Source: Pseudomonadota bacterium (GTDB lineage Bacteria; Pseudomonadota; Zetaproteobacteria; Mariprofundales; Mariprofundaceae). From it: DNA of 6,452 bases. This document shows positions 6,158 through 6,452 of the stretch, piece after piece. The position numbers and the translations under genes are program-made. Every line of letters begins with the position of its first letter. Position 1 is the first letter of the stretch. The stretch covers positions 881 through 7,332 of the forward strand of contig NVTQ01000032.1 in assembly GCA_002401635.1 (NCBI GenBank). The letters are read 5' to 3'. Below the pieces are notes generated by a model. That model was given only the letters and a program-made list of their open reading frames with translations, did no database searches and had not been told where the DNA came from.

Positions 6158-6452
6158 TTATGCTTGTGCTGCAACAGCTTTGGGCTGTGCATTACTATTG
6201 CGAATGGTCATGACAACGTTGTAGAGCATGATGATTGCACCAATGAGTACGAGGAATCCACCCACAGAACGCAGTACATAATAAGGATGCATTGCAACAA
6301 CGGTCTCAGCAAAGGTGTACGATAAATTGCCATAGTCATCGGTAGCTCTCCACATTAAGCCTTGCATGATGCCTGATACCCACATGGCGCAGATATAAAT
6401 CACTGTACCAATAGTATGAATCCAGAAGTGCGTATTGACCATAGGAACCGAA
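6158..6452 (-). CDS. ccoN: CcoN/FixN, catalytic subunit of cbb3 oxidase, C-terminal end only
   Basis: C-terminal 97 residues or so of the haem-copper catalytic subunit, which binds haem b, haem b3 and CuB and reduces oxygen. The frame runs off the right edge of the window; the methionine at 6442 is internal and not a start. The visible part contains [14 protein letters not shown], then [13 protein letters not shown], which is characteristic of CcoN near its last helices. Two hydrophobic helices are seen (about residues 9-31 and 58-80 counted from that methionine), followed by a short polar, Ala-rich tail (PKAVAAQA). These would be helices XI and XII of the usual twelve. The haem and CuB ligands lie outside the window. 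It is the first of the four structural genes and stops 11 bp before ccoO. Confidence 0.95.
   Translation of the reverse strand, partial: SVPMVNTHFWIHTIGTVIYICAMWVSGIMQGLMWRATDDYGNLSYTFAETVVAMHPYYVLRSVGGFLVLIGAIIMLYNVVMTIRNSNAQPKAVAAQA

Noticed and set aside
1..6452. Novel defence, mobile or CRISPR-like system
   Set aside because: No repeats with regular spacing, transposase or integrase sequence, tRNA or attachment-like sites were found. Every long frame belongs to the cbb3 oxidase or its assembly set.

Overview
The window holds a cytochrome cbb3 oxidase locus, read entirely on the minus strand (from high to low coordinates). From right to left it carries the 3' end of ccoN, then ccoO, ccoQ and ccoP (the structural subunits of the high-affinity, proton-pumping C-family haem-copper oxidase). 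A 37-residue single-helix membrane protein follows, then a strong hairpin terminator. After a roughly 210-bp gap come ccoG, ccoH and the first 709 codons or so of ccoI (the assembly genes, called fixGHI in rhizobia). Both ends of the window cut a gene: ccoN lacks its 5' part and ccoI its 3' part.

The organism is a Gram-negative bacterium respiring oxygen at low concentration, almost certainly a member of the Pseudomonadota. The base composition is moderate, in the mid-forties per cent GC by eye. The ccoNOQP then ccoGHI order is the usual proteobacterial one. The protein style (long CcoQ, CcoP with the short FixP-type N-terminus) would fit a gamma- or zetaproteobacterial lineage, but I cannot fix the taxon from this sequence.

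The genes are packed tightly. ccoO/ccoQ overlap by 8 bp and ccoQ/ccoP by 17 bp, and ccoH/ccoI overlap by 14 to 53 bp depending on the ccoI start. The Shine-Dalgarno sites of ccoO and of the small gene abut or overlap the stop codon of the gene before. These features imply translational coupling. The terminator after the small gene suggests two transcription units, ccoNOQP plus the small gene, and ccoGHI. The second unit would start from the gap at about 4048-4255, which holds an FNR/ANR-like half-conserved site and an AT-rich palindrome.

CcoN, CcoO and CcoP form the electron path: soluble cytochrome c to the haems c of CcoP and CcoO, then to haem b and the b3-CuB site in CcoN. CcoQ stabilises the complex. 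CcoI exports copper needed for CuB, CcoG is an iron-sulphur membrane protein linked to copper reduction or delivery, and CcoH is a single-helix assembly factor that associates with the oxidase.

I found no mobile elements, CRISPR arrays, RNA genes or truncated reading frames. The one feature that standard annotation would probably miss is the small membrane protein at 4303-4416. It is a good candidate for an extra cbb3 subunit.
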